A stretch of DNA of 64,000 bases from Apus apus (Eukaryota; Chordata; Aves; Apodiformes; Apodidae), in contig NC_067286.1 in NCBI RefSeq assembly GCF_020740795.1, forward strand, positions 14,394,633 to 14,458,632. Direction: 5' to 3'. The notes below the pieces were generated by a model. It saw nothing but the letters and a program-made list of their open reading frames with translations, had not been told where the DNA came from and made no database searches. This document shows, in pieces, positions 52,637 to 63,881 of this stretch (positions are counted from its first letter, which is position 1; the number at the start of each line of letters is the position of its first letter). The translations under genes and the position numbers were made by a program.

Positions 52637-53545
52637 CATGCTCTGGGATGAGGAGGACAAAGCTCATGGGTTGAGACAAAGGACAAGGAGGGTTCTTCAC
52701 CGATTAAGGTCCCAGGCAAAACAGACTCAGCTTGGGGAAAAATAACAATTTAATTTCACACTAATCAAACACACACAGGACACAGACAATACAAAGAACA
52801 GAGCTTACATATGTTACCTCCACCCCTTCCTTCTTCCTGGGCCCAAATCCTTTTGTTCCCGGTTTCTCTCCCTCCTTCCCCCCAGCGGCACAGGGGGACA
52901 GGGGATGGGGTTTAGAGTCAGTTCACAGGCTGGTGGTTCCTGCTGCTCCTTCCTCCTCAGGAAGAAGGATTCCTCACAGTCCTCCCCTGCTTCCCCAAGG
53001 GGTCCCTCCCATGGAGAGAGTCCTCCACCAACCTCTCCTTCATGAGTCCTTCCCATGAGGTTTGGAGCTGCTCCAGCCTGGGCTTCCCACAGAGTCACGG
53101 GCCCTCCAGGAACCGCCACCTCCCCTGGAGCCGGGGTCTTCCACAGTTGCATAATCAGAGTCCACTGGCAGCAAATCTGAGTCCACTGGCCAAGTTCACC
53201 CCTCCTGACGCTTTCAGGGAATGCTCCACCACGTTCCTTCATGAGTGCAGGGGGACAGCCTGTCATCTCGCCATGGGTTGCAGGAAAACTTCTGCTAGGG
53301 CACCTTCTTCTCCTTCTTCCTCACCAACCACCAGCACCCCTCTCCCTCTCCAGCACCACTTTTCTCTCTTAAGTGCTCGCTCTGCTCAGCTCTTACCTCA
53401 GTTCTTTCGTATGTTAATGGCAGAGGCGCATCTATTGTCCCTCTAATGCCTCCATGGCTGAGTTTGGAGCAGGAGGAGCTTCTCAGCTTCTTACCGGAGC
53501 CACCCTGGGGCCCTTCCCCCGCTATCAAAAAACCCACCAAACCAA
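52637..53545 (-). mobile_element. Avian ERV LTR-like block, reverse orientation, truncated
   Basis: Read on the minus strand, the block contains repeated modules that mention each other in composition (gagggacccc-type, ctggagcagctcc-like), a GAGGAGGAAGGAGCAG segment, ccatcccctgtcccc and gtgccgctgggg. It continues with gggcccaggaagaag, a T/A-rich stretch and ccccaagctgagtctgtttt-like sequence. From memory this order matches an LTR-associated repeat common in bird genomes, related to endogenous retroviruses. The standard terminal part is missing at the left, where a CA microsatellite begins. No gag, pol or env coding was seen. Open frames on both strands (for example minus 52814-53266 and plus 53042-53446) follow from its GC-rich composition and are not called genes. 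Confidence 0.6.
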
Positions 53546-56500
53546 ACTAGAACAGCCTCGAAGCTCTCTGGAGCCTGAGAATGGACCTGGATTCACAAAG
53601 GCAACACTGCAGAGCACTGCCAAAACGACTCTGCTCACGCAAGACTAAAAGCAGGCTTTCCAAACTCCTGTCAATGCACTATTAAGAGGAAAACATGACC
53701 TTGCTACAAGCTGTTCATGTGAACTGGCCACAGCCTTCAAACTTTGTACTCCAAAATTTATTTTCCTGAAATGTATGTCTTTTAATTGATGACTTTATGA
53801 GGTTTAGATTTAAGCCATTTTCCTTTTGGGATCGTGTCTCAGCTGGGTTACATTACAAAAAGAAGCAAAGTGGAGACAGCTGAAGTAGCAGAGATGGTGG
53901 TGAGAATAGCACAGGCAGAAAAAATAGTCTCCAATCCATAACACTTACTGGCATCTCATCCAAAAGTACACACAAGTAAATTGTACTGTGTTGGCTTGGT
54001 CATTTAAGTAAGTCTCCAAGAATTCCCCTTGACAAACAATTGAGTACAGGCTAGACAACGCCACTTCCTCACCCATGAAGAGGCATTTACAACCACACAG
54101 GAACATCCAGTGCTAGAAACATATTCTCAGCTGCAGCAGACTCGCAGATTCCCTTTGAGGCTTTAACAACAGTCAGTTCCAAAATTGGAAAATATCAAAG
54201 CACGTATAAAAATACAAAGAAGGCAATATTGCACATTTATGCATCAGCTTTGCCTACATGTAAGCTTGAGGGAACCACATGGCAAACACCACTTTGTACA
54301 CTTAATACCGAGCAGTATGGATACCTTTATGTTACTGCCCCTCACGGCAAAAACAATCCTAGCACCTGACAGGCACAGAGCTCTTCCTAACCCTCTGAAT
54401 CCTCTCTGCAGCTTCCTGTCACTGGGCATATTTCACGCAGGCCAGCTGCACAGGATTTATTCAACCAGTTTTGGAGTATCAAAGCTAACTTTTTTTTTTT
54501 TTTTTTTTTTTTGCCCCAGGCAGGTGCTTGGTATGCAGGATTTAAATCAGAGAACAAAATGTTCTGTGAAATTTTTAAATACTCAGCACAGTAATGTGTT
54601 CGTTGTAAAAAATATAGCAACTAGAGCTAGTGGTTTAAAAATAAGTAAGTAAAGCATTTCACTGCATCACTGTCACTTGTGCCATTTTGCCCTAAAGGCC
54701 AGAATAAATAACTTCCCAAGATTACAAATTAGTGGTGCTGACTGCCTGAAGTGACAAGAGCCAAACACACTATGAATTACACCTCATAATTCCAATGAAG
54801 TCAGGAGAATGCCTAATTCAACAAGTGCTCTGCATAAAGACACTAAAATTGAAAACAATTCATTTGATCCTTGCAAACTAGTAGAAAAAGCTTTGCCTGA
54901 GACATACTGCCACAGAAAGACTAGAATCTAACACCTACCACTGAGATATTTTTATAATCTATTTCAAGCCATTAAAAAGGAACTAGAAAATTATAGGGGA
55001 ATCACGACACTTAAACTATTAAGGATAATATTTAGATGGCCTATAAGGGGTGTTTGGGCAGAACACAGCAACAAAGGGTAATTTATAACTGGAACTAGAA
55101 AATTAATTACTTCACTGGAGTTTGGCATAGCCTTTAAGGTCTATGATGTTTGAGGAAAATTATCCACTTCTGATTCACCACCACTGAATCCGTATTAATA
55201 AAAAATTTAAAACAAACATTTAGCTGATGAATGTTCACATTAAAATTTCAAATAAAGAACCTTTTCATATTCTTCTCTCAAGCAGTTTCATTTAAACTTT
55301 GAAAGGCTCCTTCTTCAAACAAAAACTGTGAAAATGGTTAATTGCTTATTTTTTTGTGAATACAAAAGCTAAAGCATTTAAACTCATCTCTTCTTCACAT
55401 GCAATAATTTTGCACACTTCTCACCACTTCTGTGGCTTTAATGTCTTCTCTCTCAAGCCAAGTACTGAAAGGCATCAGCCAAAACATTTAACTCCCAGGA
55501 GTACCCATACTTCAGACGCAGGTTTTCCTGATACCAGCAGGGACTCCATAAACATTTATTATCAGTAGCACACACCAGCAAGACAATAAATGGTTTCTGA
55601 GCTGAGTCTTCATCCCTTGCCCGTACTTCTGCTAGCCCAAATATTCCGAGTATGTACAGAGTGCATCTGCTCATGTTCACCTCAAAGAGGTAGGTCTGAT
55701 GCTCCCTAAAGGGTCATTTGGAGCACAGAGTACACCTACCAAAGCTCCCAATGCCTGCAAGGCGTTACCTGCAGTCATTGACTTCAGATGGCACAGACTG
55801 TACAAAAAAGGGCACTGCCTTTTTGAACACGTCAAGTCTTATTTTCTCATTTGTTCAAAAGTAAGTGCAGAGTCTTATCCACAGCTGTGGAAAGGATGTT
55901 AGAACAGAAAGGCAAGGTACACAAATTATGACAGACTTCAGGCGGTTTGAGATTGCACAACTCCCTTATGCAACATGTTGCCTCGGGTGCACCACATGTT
56001 TTCAGAAGTTCCACAGAATCCCCTTAAATTTGCTCCAGTGCTGAGACTCAGGGGCTTCAACCTGCAGTATGTGAATGGACTTACGATACACCATGGACAG
56101 ATTGCAAGGGCAAGCCTTAGGTTTGCTGGCATATACTTTTTAAAGTGTGGCTTGAAAGAACAACTGCAAAATCTCAAAGGCAGGAGAACCTTGACAAGTT
56201 ATTCTAACTCACCCCTAAGCACAGCCTCTCAAAAAATAAAATTAGTAGTATCAGCCAGTACAACATGAAATTAATAGTTCACTTAAAACTTAACTGTATT
56301 TATAGAGAAGATAGAAAGGGCAAAGGGCCAAATATCATGCTGCTGACGAGGCTGAAGCTTCCTCTGCCCAGCTGCCAGCCCTCTGCAGTCACCAGGCAGA
56401 GAAGCAGGGGGCACAGACTCCATCTCCCCTTGCTGCCCCTCTGCCCAGGCAAGCGCTGACAGAGGCTCTTAAAGACACAGAAGGGCTGAGAAGCATAGTC

Positions 56501-59500
56501 AACACACTTAGTAATTTTGTAAATACAAGAAAAGACAAAGGGAGAAAAACTAAATGCAGGTCAATCATCAAAGATTAAATTGCATTGGAAACACTGACAC
56601 ATGCTTAAGAGAAGATAGTAATTATAATGCTCCTAGACACAAGTTAGTGGAGCCCACAGTGCAGTTTTACCTGCAGCCCAGCATTAAGAATCTATGCCCA
56701 GGTAAGCAGTCAGACACACTCAAACATGGCCATATGCAGCGTGACTTGAGATTAATAACAGGACAGCTGAAGCTGCTGAACATAAGCCAAGTTGAGGCAG
56801 CACAGTCAGAGCCAAGAGTTTACCTGTGCAGTTAGATGAGATGCAATTGCATCTTCCAGGCTTGACTGCAGATCTCTTCATCCACACAGAGCCCCGAAGC
56901 CTGCTGCTGGAATGGACCTTTCCCAGGGGGCCACAGGAGGGAGGCTGGGAGCTAAGGGAGAGGATGAGTCTGCCTGAGCACTGTGGTTGTGGCAGCAGCT
57001 GGGACATACTCTGCTTGAAGGACAGGTTTCAATCAGTAAAGTTTCAAAGAACTCTATATATCACAATGGTTTGTATTGTCCAGCATTTGGAAAGTTCCTT
57101 AAGGAAAAACTTAATTGCAAAATAGAAAGACAAATAAGCCAACTTCTCAATATCTGTGCCAGACAGCCTTGTGTCAAGGAAGCCTATGGAACTGAACATC
57201 CCAAGTTAGAAGTTACATCAGAAGTGCAAGATGTTGCAACTTTATCAGACTTCTGATACAAAGTGGGAATACTGAATAAAGGCAAAAAACCCCATGGCTG
57301 TTTCCATTACAGCTTTAGACCATCCTCAAACACCACAACTGGCTTTAAACACTGCAGTAATAGATGTTTTGCAAACACAAAAATATAAATGAGTGGAAGA
57401 AAATCTTCAACTCTAGAAAAAAAAAAGGAATGGAAAACTAAGCTTTGGAGTATTTGTGTCAAGTGCCAAAAAAAAGGCACTTCAAAAATTACTTCCAAAA
57501 TAAAAATTAAATTATTTTGCAAACAGGGTTTCATTGTAGTACCTCATTTTAGTAAACTGAATATATAGAACACACATGTACATATGGAACTGCACAGTAA
57601 TTTTCAGTACCTATGAGCCCAAAAAAATAGGCTCCTGTCTGCTCTGTTTGATACCAACAAGATCAAGACTCTGACTTCAAAGGGACGAGGCTCTAACTTT
57701 TACTTTTGGGAAATCCTTCTCTTGTATTGCTAAAACATCCTGATGTCACAGCACTACAGCAAAGTGGACCTTTCCATTTGCTCACTGATATGCATAAAAA
57801 GCATTTTCCAGCATTGTCCATTTCACAGCCTGCTCAGAATGCTGTTGTCACCCTTGGACCATCTCATGTTTTGCTCTTACTGTAACAGTTTTAAAGTTAT
57901 TTTACTATGCTTACTTAAGTAGTAATCTCCCAAATTTCAGGCTGCTTTTTTAACTTTATGAGTCATACAGTGCAAAAAGGCAACAAAACAACTCAGAAGT
58001 CCTCCTGCTTTTCCTCCATGGAAAAAGGAAATAAAAAAAGTGTGGGATCAGATACAATAGAGACATGAAGCACCTGCTGAGAATGGAAAAGCATAAAGAT
58101 AAACGGGTTAAGTGACTTCAAGTCCAATACAAGCAATTGTGAATTCACGGGTGTTTGTATGAATCATTCTCCATTTCCTGCCAGAGAGCTTAGGTTTCAC
58201 TTAATTACAAAACTAAAATTGTGAATGAAGAAGGCTAATTCACAGGCACGTATAGCATACATTAATTTATTTATTACTTTTTCCTCACATAGCTCTCTGT
58301 TTTCATCACAGCTATTGATGGGCAGTGAATGATCACATAAGAAGTTTGGCAGCATTAGATACACTATTTGCAAAGCACATGAAAAATCTGTCACAGCCAG
58401 AAAGAAGTTAACAGATGGTGGCTAGATAGAAGCAACAACTACAACTCTTGCTACCTGTGGGTAAAGAACAGTATCAACTTCAGATTACAAGGTACATCTT
58501 AAAGATTCTAGCTTTACATGAGGGAGAAACAAGGTAGAAAAGGACGAGATACAACTAAATGTTTACAATATAGTCTCAGCAGAAAGGATATTTTCAGATG
58601 ATTGCTAAAGCCTGCTTGGCAGTAACAGTACTCTCTGCTGCACTCTGCCAAAGAATACAGAGAAACGGGAGGAGTCTGCATGTGTGTGTAAGAGAGCTTA
58701 TTTTGCTGGCATTTTAACTGCAGGTCTATATACCACGCTGTGGTTGGTTGGTTTCCCACTCTGCCATACCACTTTCAACACTCTTAAAATGTGTTCTACC
58801 AAAGTAATGCAAAATCATAAAAGCTAATACAGACATATTTCATCCAGGCACGTGCCTAACATCATGCATTTAAATAATCCCAGATTATGGGAATAAATAG
58901 GGTCAATCCTGTCACCAACTCTATTTACAGGTGTCATCAACCCTTTTATGCAATGACTTGGACATAACTATCTGCTCTTGCTTTCTGCTCAGTCAAGGTT
59001 GCTCAGTGCCCAACCTTCTTCATCCCAACATCAGTTCATTGAAGAAATCTGTAAAGTACCTTCACACTTCATGATTTAGTGAGAGTAAATATTCAACCCA
59101 GATTCACTTGTTGGATCAAAGTCATATACAGATATTGTTACCCTAAGCAGGCAGTAACTTTTCTAAAACATACAGTTTGTGAGAGAGATGTAAGACTTTC
59201 CCTTCAGCTTAGGGCAGGTGGGAAAAAGAGCAACTTTTCTTAAAAGCAACTACCTGGTAACAGGGAGCTGCACTTACTCCATGCCACCAAGACTTGAGAT
59301 CACAAGTTTCTGGAATAGATTATGCTTCCCCCAGCCCAGATACAATGAGCATGTGACACCACCTCATTGTATGTAGCAAGAATCCCTACATGACTCTGTA
59401 ATTGAATTTTTGTACAATACAGTGATTGCAGTACAAATTACATGTGTTTCCTTTGATTCTATAAAGCACAAAGAAAAGAAAAAAATCGAACAGTGTTCCC

Positions 59501-60163
59501 ATAAAAAAAAAAAAAAAGGAGTTAAAGAACATATGGAAATTAAGGAAATTAAGTCAGTTTTCAGATCAGCCCCATACATCATAGGTGGCCTTAGGAAATG
59601 TCTTTGCATCTTAGCTCTCCATCACTGAAATGAGTAATTTAATACTGACTTCTAAGGGACGAGACACCCACTAATACACATACAAGCATCCATGAGCTGA
59701 ACAGCTCAGTAATTGTCATGAACACCCACTTAACCAAACACAACCACAAACTTCCACAGAGACACTAGTAACTTGCTTTCTATTGCAATGTCACACTTCA
59801 AATTATTTGGACCATCCACAGAAAGGAGGTAATCAAGTATTTTATTTAGATTAGGGTGTCAATGCATCCCACCCCCACTTGCTCTTCCTCTTCTGAGGCT
59901 CTCAAAGGATTAATCTGGAATAACAGAATACTAGCAACTATTTTAGTGGCTAAGACAGTTGGAATAGAAGGAGCTAAAAGGCAACTGTCAGAAGTACATC
60001 TTCCCAGCTAAAGTCCTTAGTGCTCCAGCAAAAAAAAGTAGCCTCATTGAGAACTTCAGAACAAGGTTGTATATTGTTGACCTGTCTTGTCAATGAATAT
60101 ATTGTTACTTCTGAATTCAGGTACTTACTTTAGCCTTACAAACATCACAGGTATGATTTACTC
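53546..60163. other. No gene recognised
   Basis: AT-rich non-coding DNA with A/C bias on the + strand in many lines. It contains a poly-T run (54490-54512) and a poly-A run (near 59503-59517). Short frames on both strands have no domain signature. Confidence 0.5.
54490..54512. repeat. Poly-T run of 23
   Basis: Twenty-three consecutive T residues. On the minus strand this is a poly-A run and could be the tail of a leftover retroposed transcript, but no parent sequence was recognised beside it. Confidence 0.95.
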
Positions 60164-60216
60164 ACATGCAATTTTACTCAAATGCTTAAAATAAGCATAT
60201 GCTTAAATGTTTTGAG
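60164..60216. repeat. Half copy of the ancient palindromic repeat
   Basis: The words ctcaaatgcttaaaataagc and atatgcttaaatgttttgag resemble the reverse of the acttaagcacatgcttaac / tttaagcatatgag module in the 38.6 kb element. It is short and diverged. Confidence 0.5.
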
Positions 60217-60886
60217 TTTGTCTTTGTCTTGTTTTGTTTTTTAATGGGAACTTAGCACAGTTTGACATTTTTCTGCTGAAACTTCTAATTTAGCTACAGC
60301 ATAAAGAATCAGAATCACGATAAAATGGACAATTACAGCAAACAAAGAGGGCTGAATAGCTTAAGAGATGGAGGCACTGAACTAGAAGTGTGTAGGTTTC
60401 TCATGAGCAACCTTCTCACACCTTTACATAACTACCTGCAGACAATGTGCACTCTGCTCTAGGTAGTCAGATCCAATAACAATTAAAACGCACAACAGAT
60501 TAATGATTCTTCTGTTAGCATCCTGGGTTTGGAGGGGAGTGGGGTGATCTGCTAGAAAAATATGCCACAGAACAGCACACAACATTAAGCTTACTAAACA
60601 GTCACGAACAGAAAATTATCAAATCAGAAGGGTGTTGAGAATGCTCATGTTTCCACTTCATTGCCTTGAATTTACTAAAGGTAAACAAATGCTCAAGCAA
60701 TAACATGCAGAGCACCATCCACATGGCAAAGCAGCTGAATTAATCAGAAACCTGCATCTTGAAGTTACCGTACAAACTGAGCACCACTAGCTACTAAAAT
60801 ACTGCAGGTGGTTTAACCTAGATAGGAGCGGCTCAACACCAACATTTTTAGCGCAATACCAAAAAAAAAACAGATAAAGAATTTAC

Positions 60887-61250
60887 CCTGTAGCCTGTAC
60901 ACAGCCTGAAGCTCCCAGGCCTTTTCCACAGCCCGCTCCCTCCCCACGGCTGCACCTGACCGCAAGCTCCCGCCAGCCGCCCCGGCCTGCCCGGCCCCGC
61001 TGCCTTCTCGCACAAGGCGGCGTTTAACCGAGCGTGGCCGTCCCTGCCTCCCGTCCCTCCCCGGCGCTGCAGCAACCCCGAGCCACCGAGAGCCGTGCCC
61101 GGGCTCCCCGGGCGCCGGGAGCTCCCGCCGCTCCCGCCCGAAACGGCGGCGCCCGCCCGGCTGCCCCCTCCCCCGGCGGCGGCGAGGGCGGGCGGGCGGC
61201 CCCACGCAGCTCCCGTGGGCGCGGGCCGAGCGGGAGGCGGGGAGAGCCCC
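60887..61250 (-). other. Candidate first exon of a divergent transcript
   Basis: On the minus strand the CpG-rich sequence runs into CTACAGG|GTAAAT, a fair splice donor at 60886-60885, just where the CpG island ends and AT-rich DNA begins. A minus-strand frame is open across 61205-60813, but its Arg/Gly/Ala-rich translation is what any GC-rich promoter gives and shows no known domain. It could be a non-coding or 5'-untranslated exon of a leftward gene sharing the promoter with the ferritin-like gene. The start site is unknown and the right coordinate is a guess. Confidence 0.35.
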
Positions 61251-61274
61251 GCAAGGTGTGTCCCAGGTGCCCGG

Positions 61275-61281
61275 CTATATC
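61275..61281 (+). promoter_or_regulatory. TATA-like box of the ferritin-like gene
   Basis: The sequence ctatatc sits 38-44 bases before the start codon, inside the CpG island and flanked by GC-rich DNA. If used, transcription would start about 25-30 bases downstream, leaving a 5' untranslated region of only about 10-20 bases. That is too short to hold a ferritin-type iron-responsive element. Confidence 0.5.
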
Positions 61282-61318
61282 AGGCGGCGCGGGCGGCGCT
61301 CCCGGGGCGGCGCCCGCC

Positions 61319-61486
61319 ATGGCCGAGCCGCGCTCCAAGCGGCCCCGCGTCACCCTGCCCGCCTGCCCCGCGCACCGCCCGCTGCCCGGCAGCCGCGTCC
61401 GGCAGGGCTTCCCGCCCGCCGTGGAGGAGGGCCTGTGCGGGGTCACCGGCGCCCTGCTGGAGCTCGCCTACAGCCTGCAGGCGCTG
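61319..61486 (+). CDS. Divergent ferritin (ferritoid-like), exon 1
   Basis: This exon encodes residues 1-56. The ATG is in a strong context (gccATGg) and the exon ends at CTG|GTAAGG in phase 0, the position of the first intron in vertebrate ferritin genes. Residues 1-24 are an extension absent from ordinary ferritin H and L. It contains RSKRPR (residues 5-10), which fits a short basic nuclear localisation motif. Residues 25-56 match the ferritin N-terminus and helix A: SRVRQGF corresponds to SQVRQNY and LLELAYSLQAL to the end of the helix. Aligned without gaps from the splice site, the ferroxidase positions Glu27 and Tyr34 of human H are Leu46 and Leu53. From memory, avian ferritoid is a ferritin relative with a nuclear signal that brings ferritin into corneal epithelial nuclei; identity is inferred. 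No in-frame stop lies between 61034 and this ATG, so an upstream start cannot be excluded. Confidence 0.85.
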
Positions 61487-63881
61487 GTAAGGCGGCGGGC
61501 CGGGCGGGGAGGCCCCGTGAGCCAGCCGAGGGCGCGGCGAGGGTCCCTCCTCGCCCTGCCCGAGCTGTCACCGGGAGGCGGGGTACGGAGGTGCTCGGGG
61601 TCCGGGGCAGGTCCGGACGGCGCCGTCGGGCGTTCAGGAGGGTTTCAGAGTCGGTTAGGGCTGGAGGAGCCGTGCCTGCCCCGCCACTTAACCCTGCGGG
61701 ACGTGCGGGCTTCCTCTGCAGCCGGACCTGCCCCTGCGCTTACCCGGGTACCCGCCGAGACGGCTGGAAATGACAGGTCTGGGAAGAGCAGGGGATGAAT
61801 CAGGCGGATGTATTTCGGGTAACTCGCATCGAGAGTTATGCCTGAGGAAACAGGGACAGGAACAGCTTTGAACTGTAACTCTTGGGTGGTTTTTTTTCCC
61901 TCCAAATTTGATACGTTAAATAGTGACGTGTGGTTAACTGGTGAATTAAGAGTTGTTAACTGCTGTTCAGTTAGGGTTTTTACCTCCACAGCAAGAATGC
62001 TGGACGTGGATTAAAAAGTTATCTGTGATACCATGTAACATGCATGCCAAATTTGTGCCTGGCTATGTATCAAATATTAAGGCAACATATATTTTAACAA
62101 AGCCATTAAAGTACAAAAAAAAAAAAATACTGATGTTTTCCCTTGAGATGCTTAGCAAAGCATCCACTGAGAAGCAAAATAATCTATAGTCAATATATCC
62201 CCAGGATCCTTTGATCAAGCCTGGTGTCATGTACTTGTTCAATAAAAATTTAAGTATGCAGTAAAGCCTCTACTGGTAAGCATGTGGATTAAAGTCATAT
62301 TAGTGATTGGTAGCTGGTGGGATGGAGAGACCTCAATTAGAAACTGACTGTGGATAAATCAAACCTAGAAATGTGGACATATTAAATAGTTAATGATTGA
62401 CATAAAAGATTTGCCTGAACAGTTAACCAGGTGCGGTAACTTGTGCTCCACTTGAAGTCATGCAGCACATTTACACCGAGGAACTGGTTATAAAACACTC
62501 AATCTTGGCTTTCCTGTCAACAGAAACATGAATGAATGACTTCAGGAAAAGGATTATGCAAATGTCCCAATGAATGTTCTTAATAAAACATTCCAGTATG
62601 TGCTTTTCTCTTGACTGGTCTGAAGTCACACGTGTGTGTGTCACAGGTTTGGGGTATCCCAGATGGCCATGAAAATATAAGAGAAAAAACAAACTTGCAC
62701 TGTGTATTAAATCCTTCTGCATTTTTTTTCTGAACAGAACAACACAGATAAAACACAAGTACTTAATATTTAAGCAGGGTAATAGATGAAAGCAGGGAAA
62801 ACAATAAGAAGTAGAAAAACTCCTGAAATGTACATAATTGGACAAGTACGTCCAAGAACTGCTTGATACACAGTACAGAGTATGTCCAAGAGAAATGCTG
62901 TGCTGTATTGCATATGCATGTTTAGGGAACCAGCAGATCAAGATGATGTAGCTCCCTTGATTTTGTTATCAGGATGTATTCAGATGTTGCCTCTCATTCT
63001 CCTCAGTATTAGAGCTGTGCAGAGCCAATGGTGAAACTAGTATAACCTGTTAGAATATACTGTTTAGCATATGGTGGCTCTCCTTTGCTATCTGTCTCTA
63101 GTACTTTCTCTTTGTGGGACAGCAACACTGTTGATAAAGTTCTTCTAACACAAGAGCTGGTAGATCTACTAGCATAGTTAAATATTTGCAGTGGTTAAAG
63201 TTGTTACTTTTCCATACAGAACAGATCAAGGCCTGCAGTGGGTTTAGGGTTATCATAGTTCTGATGTATTCCTAGCATGAGCTACATACAATATTAAAGG
63301 TGTATACTGTATAGTTCAGTAGAAGTATTATCTGTTTTGGAATAACATTATCCATAATGAAGATGAAAAACAGATCCAAAGTTATGCTTGTTCTGCTTTT
63401 GGTATTTCCCTCATCTTTCTCATACCTTTGAAAGCTCACTTTTCACTGGAATGCTGACCTGAAGGGATAAATCCTATGTTTCCTGTGCTGGGACTATGAT
63501 TAAAAAACAAACCAAAAAACACTCAAAACAGAAAACCTACACAGAACACAACAACGAAACACCCAACAGTCCCTCTTTCCCCATTCCTAAGTAAATTATG
63601 CTGAAGATCTCTGACTGCTACTGAGAGAGGACATCAGTACTACAGTTACCTGTCCAGTACTGAAGGACAGAAAGAGTCCTAGCAGAAGTTTAGAGATTTT
63701 TCATTTAATACCGTAACTCCTTACTTCATTTATTGCAAAAATTTGAATTAAGGTCTTCAAAGTGATTGTGCCAGTAGAACAGCTTCCATGGGAAGGGTCT
63801 CCTGGGTTCTGATAAAGCCATGTTCTGCTGCAAGTTATTTGATCCAGTAAATCTTAACGCTTGGTTTTTTTGTGTGCTTAG
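61487..63881 (+). other. Intron 1 of the ferritin-like gene
   Basis: A 2395-base intron bounded by GTAAGG and a T-rich tract ending tgtgtgcttag. The first 200 bases are still CpG-island DNA. It contains a poly-A run near 62115 and an A/C-rich patch near 63500-63565. A minus-strand frame of 156 codons (62471-62941) has no recognisable domain and is treated as chance. Confidence 0.85.

Larger units (their letters stand above)
60900..61700. promoter_or_regulatory. CpG island promoter
   Basis: CpG density and GC content jump abruptly near 60900 and fall back near 61700, unlike anything else in the window. It has many GC boxes (ggcggg, gggcgg) and covers the first exon of the ferritin-like gene. 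Its left half could also serve a divergent transcript. Confidence 0.92.

Noticed and set aside
52814-53446. Overlapping frames of 134-150 codons on opposite strands
   Set aside because: Both lie in the GC-rich LTR-like block. The translations are low complexity and show no retroviral or host domain.
61024-61773. Several long frames on both strands in the CpG island
   Set aside because: GC-rich DNA lacks stop codons. Only the frame continuing into ferritin exon 2 through a proper donor and acceptor is supported.
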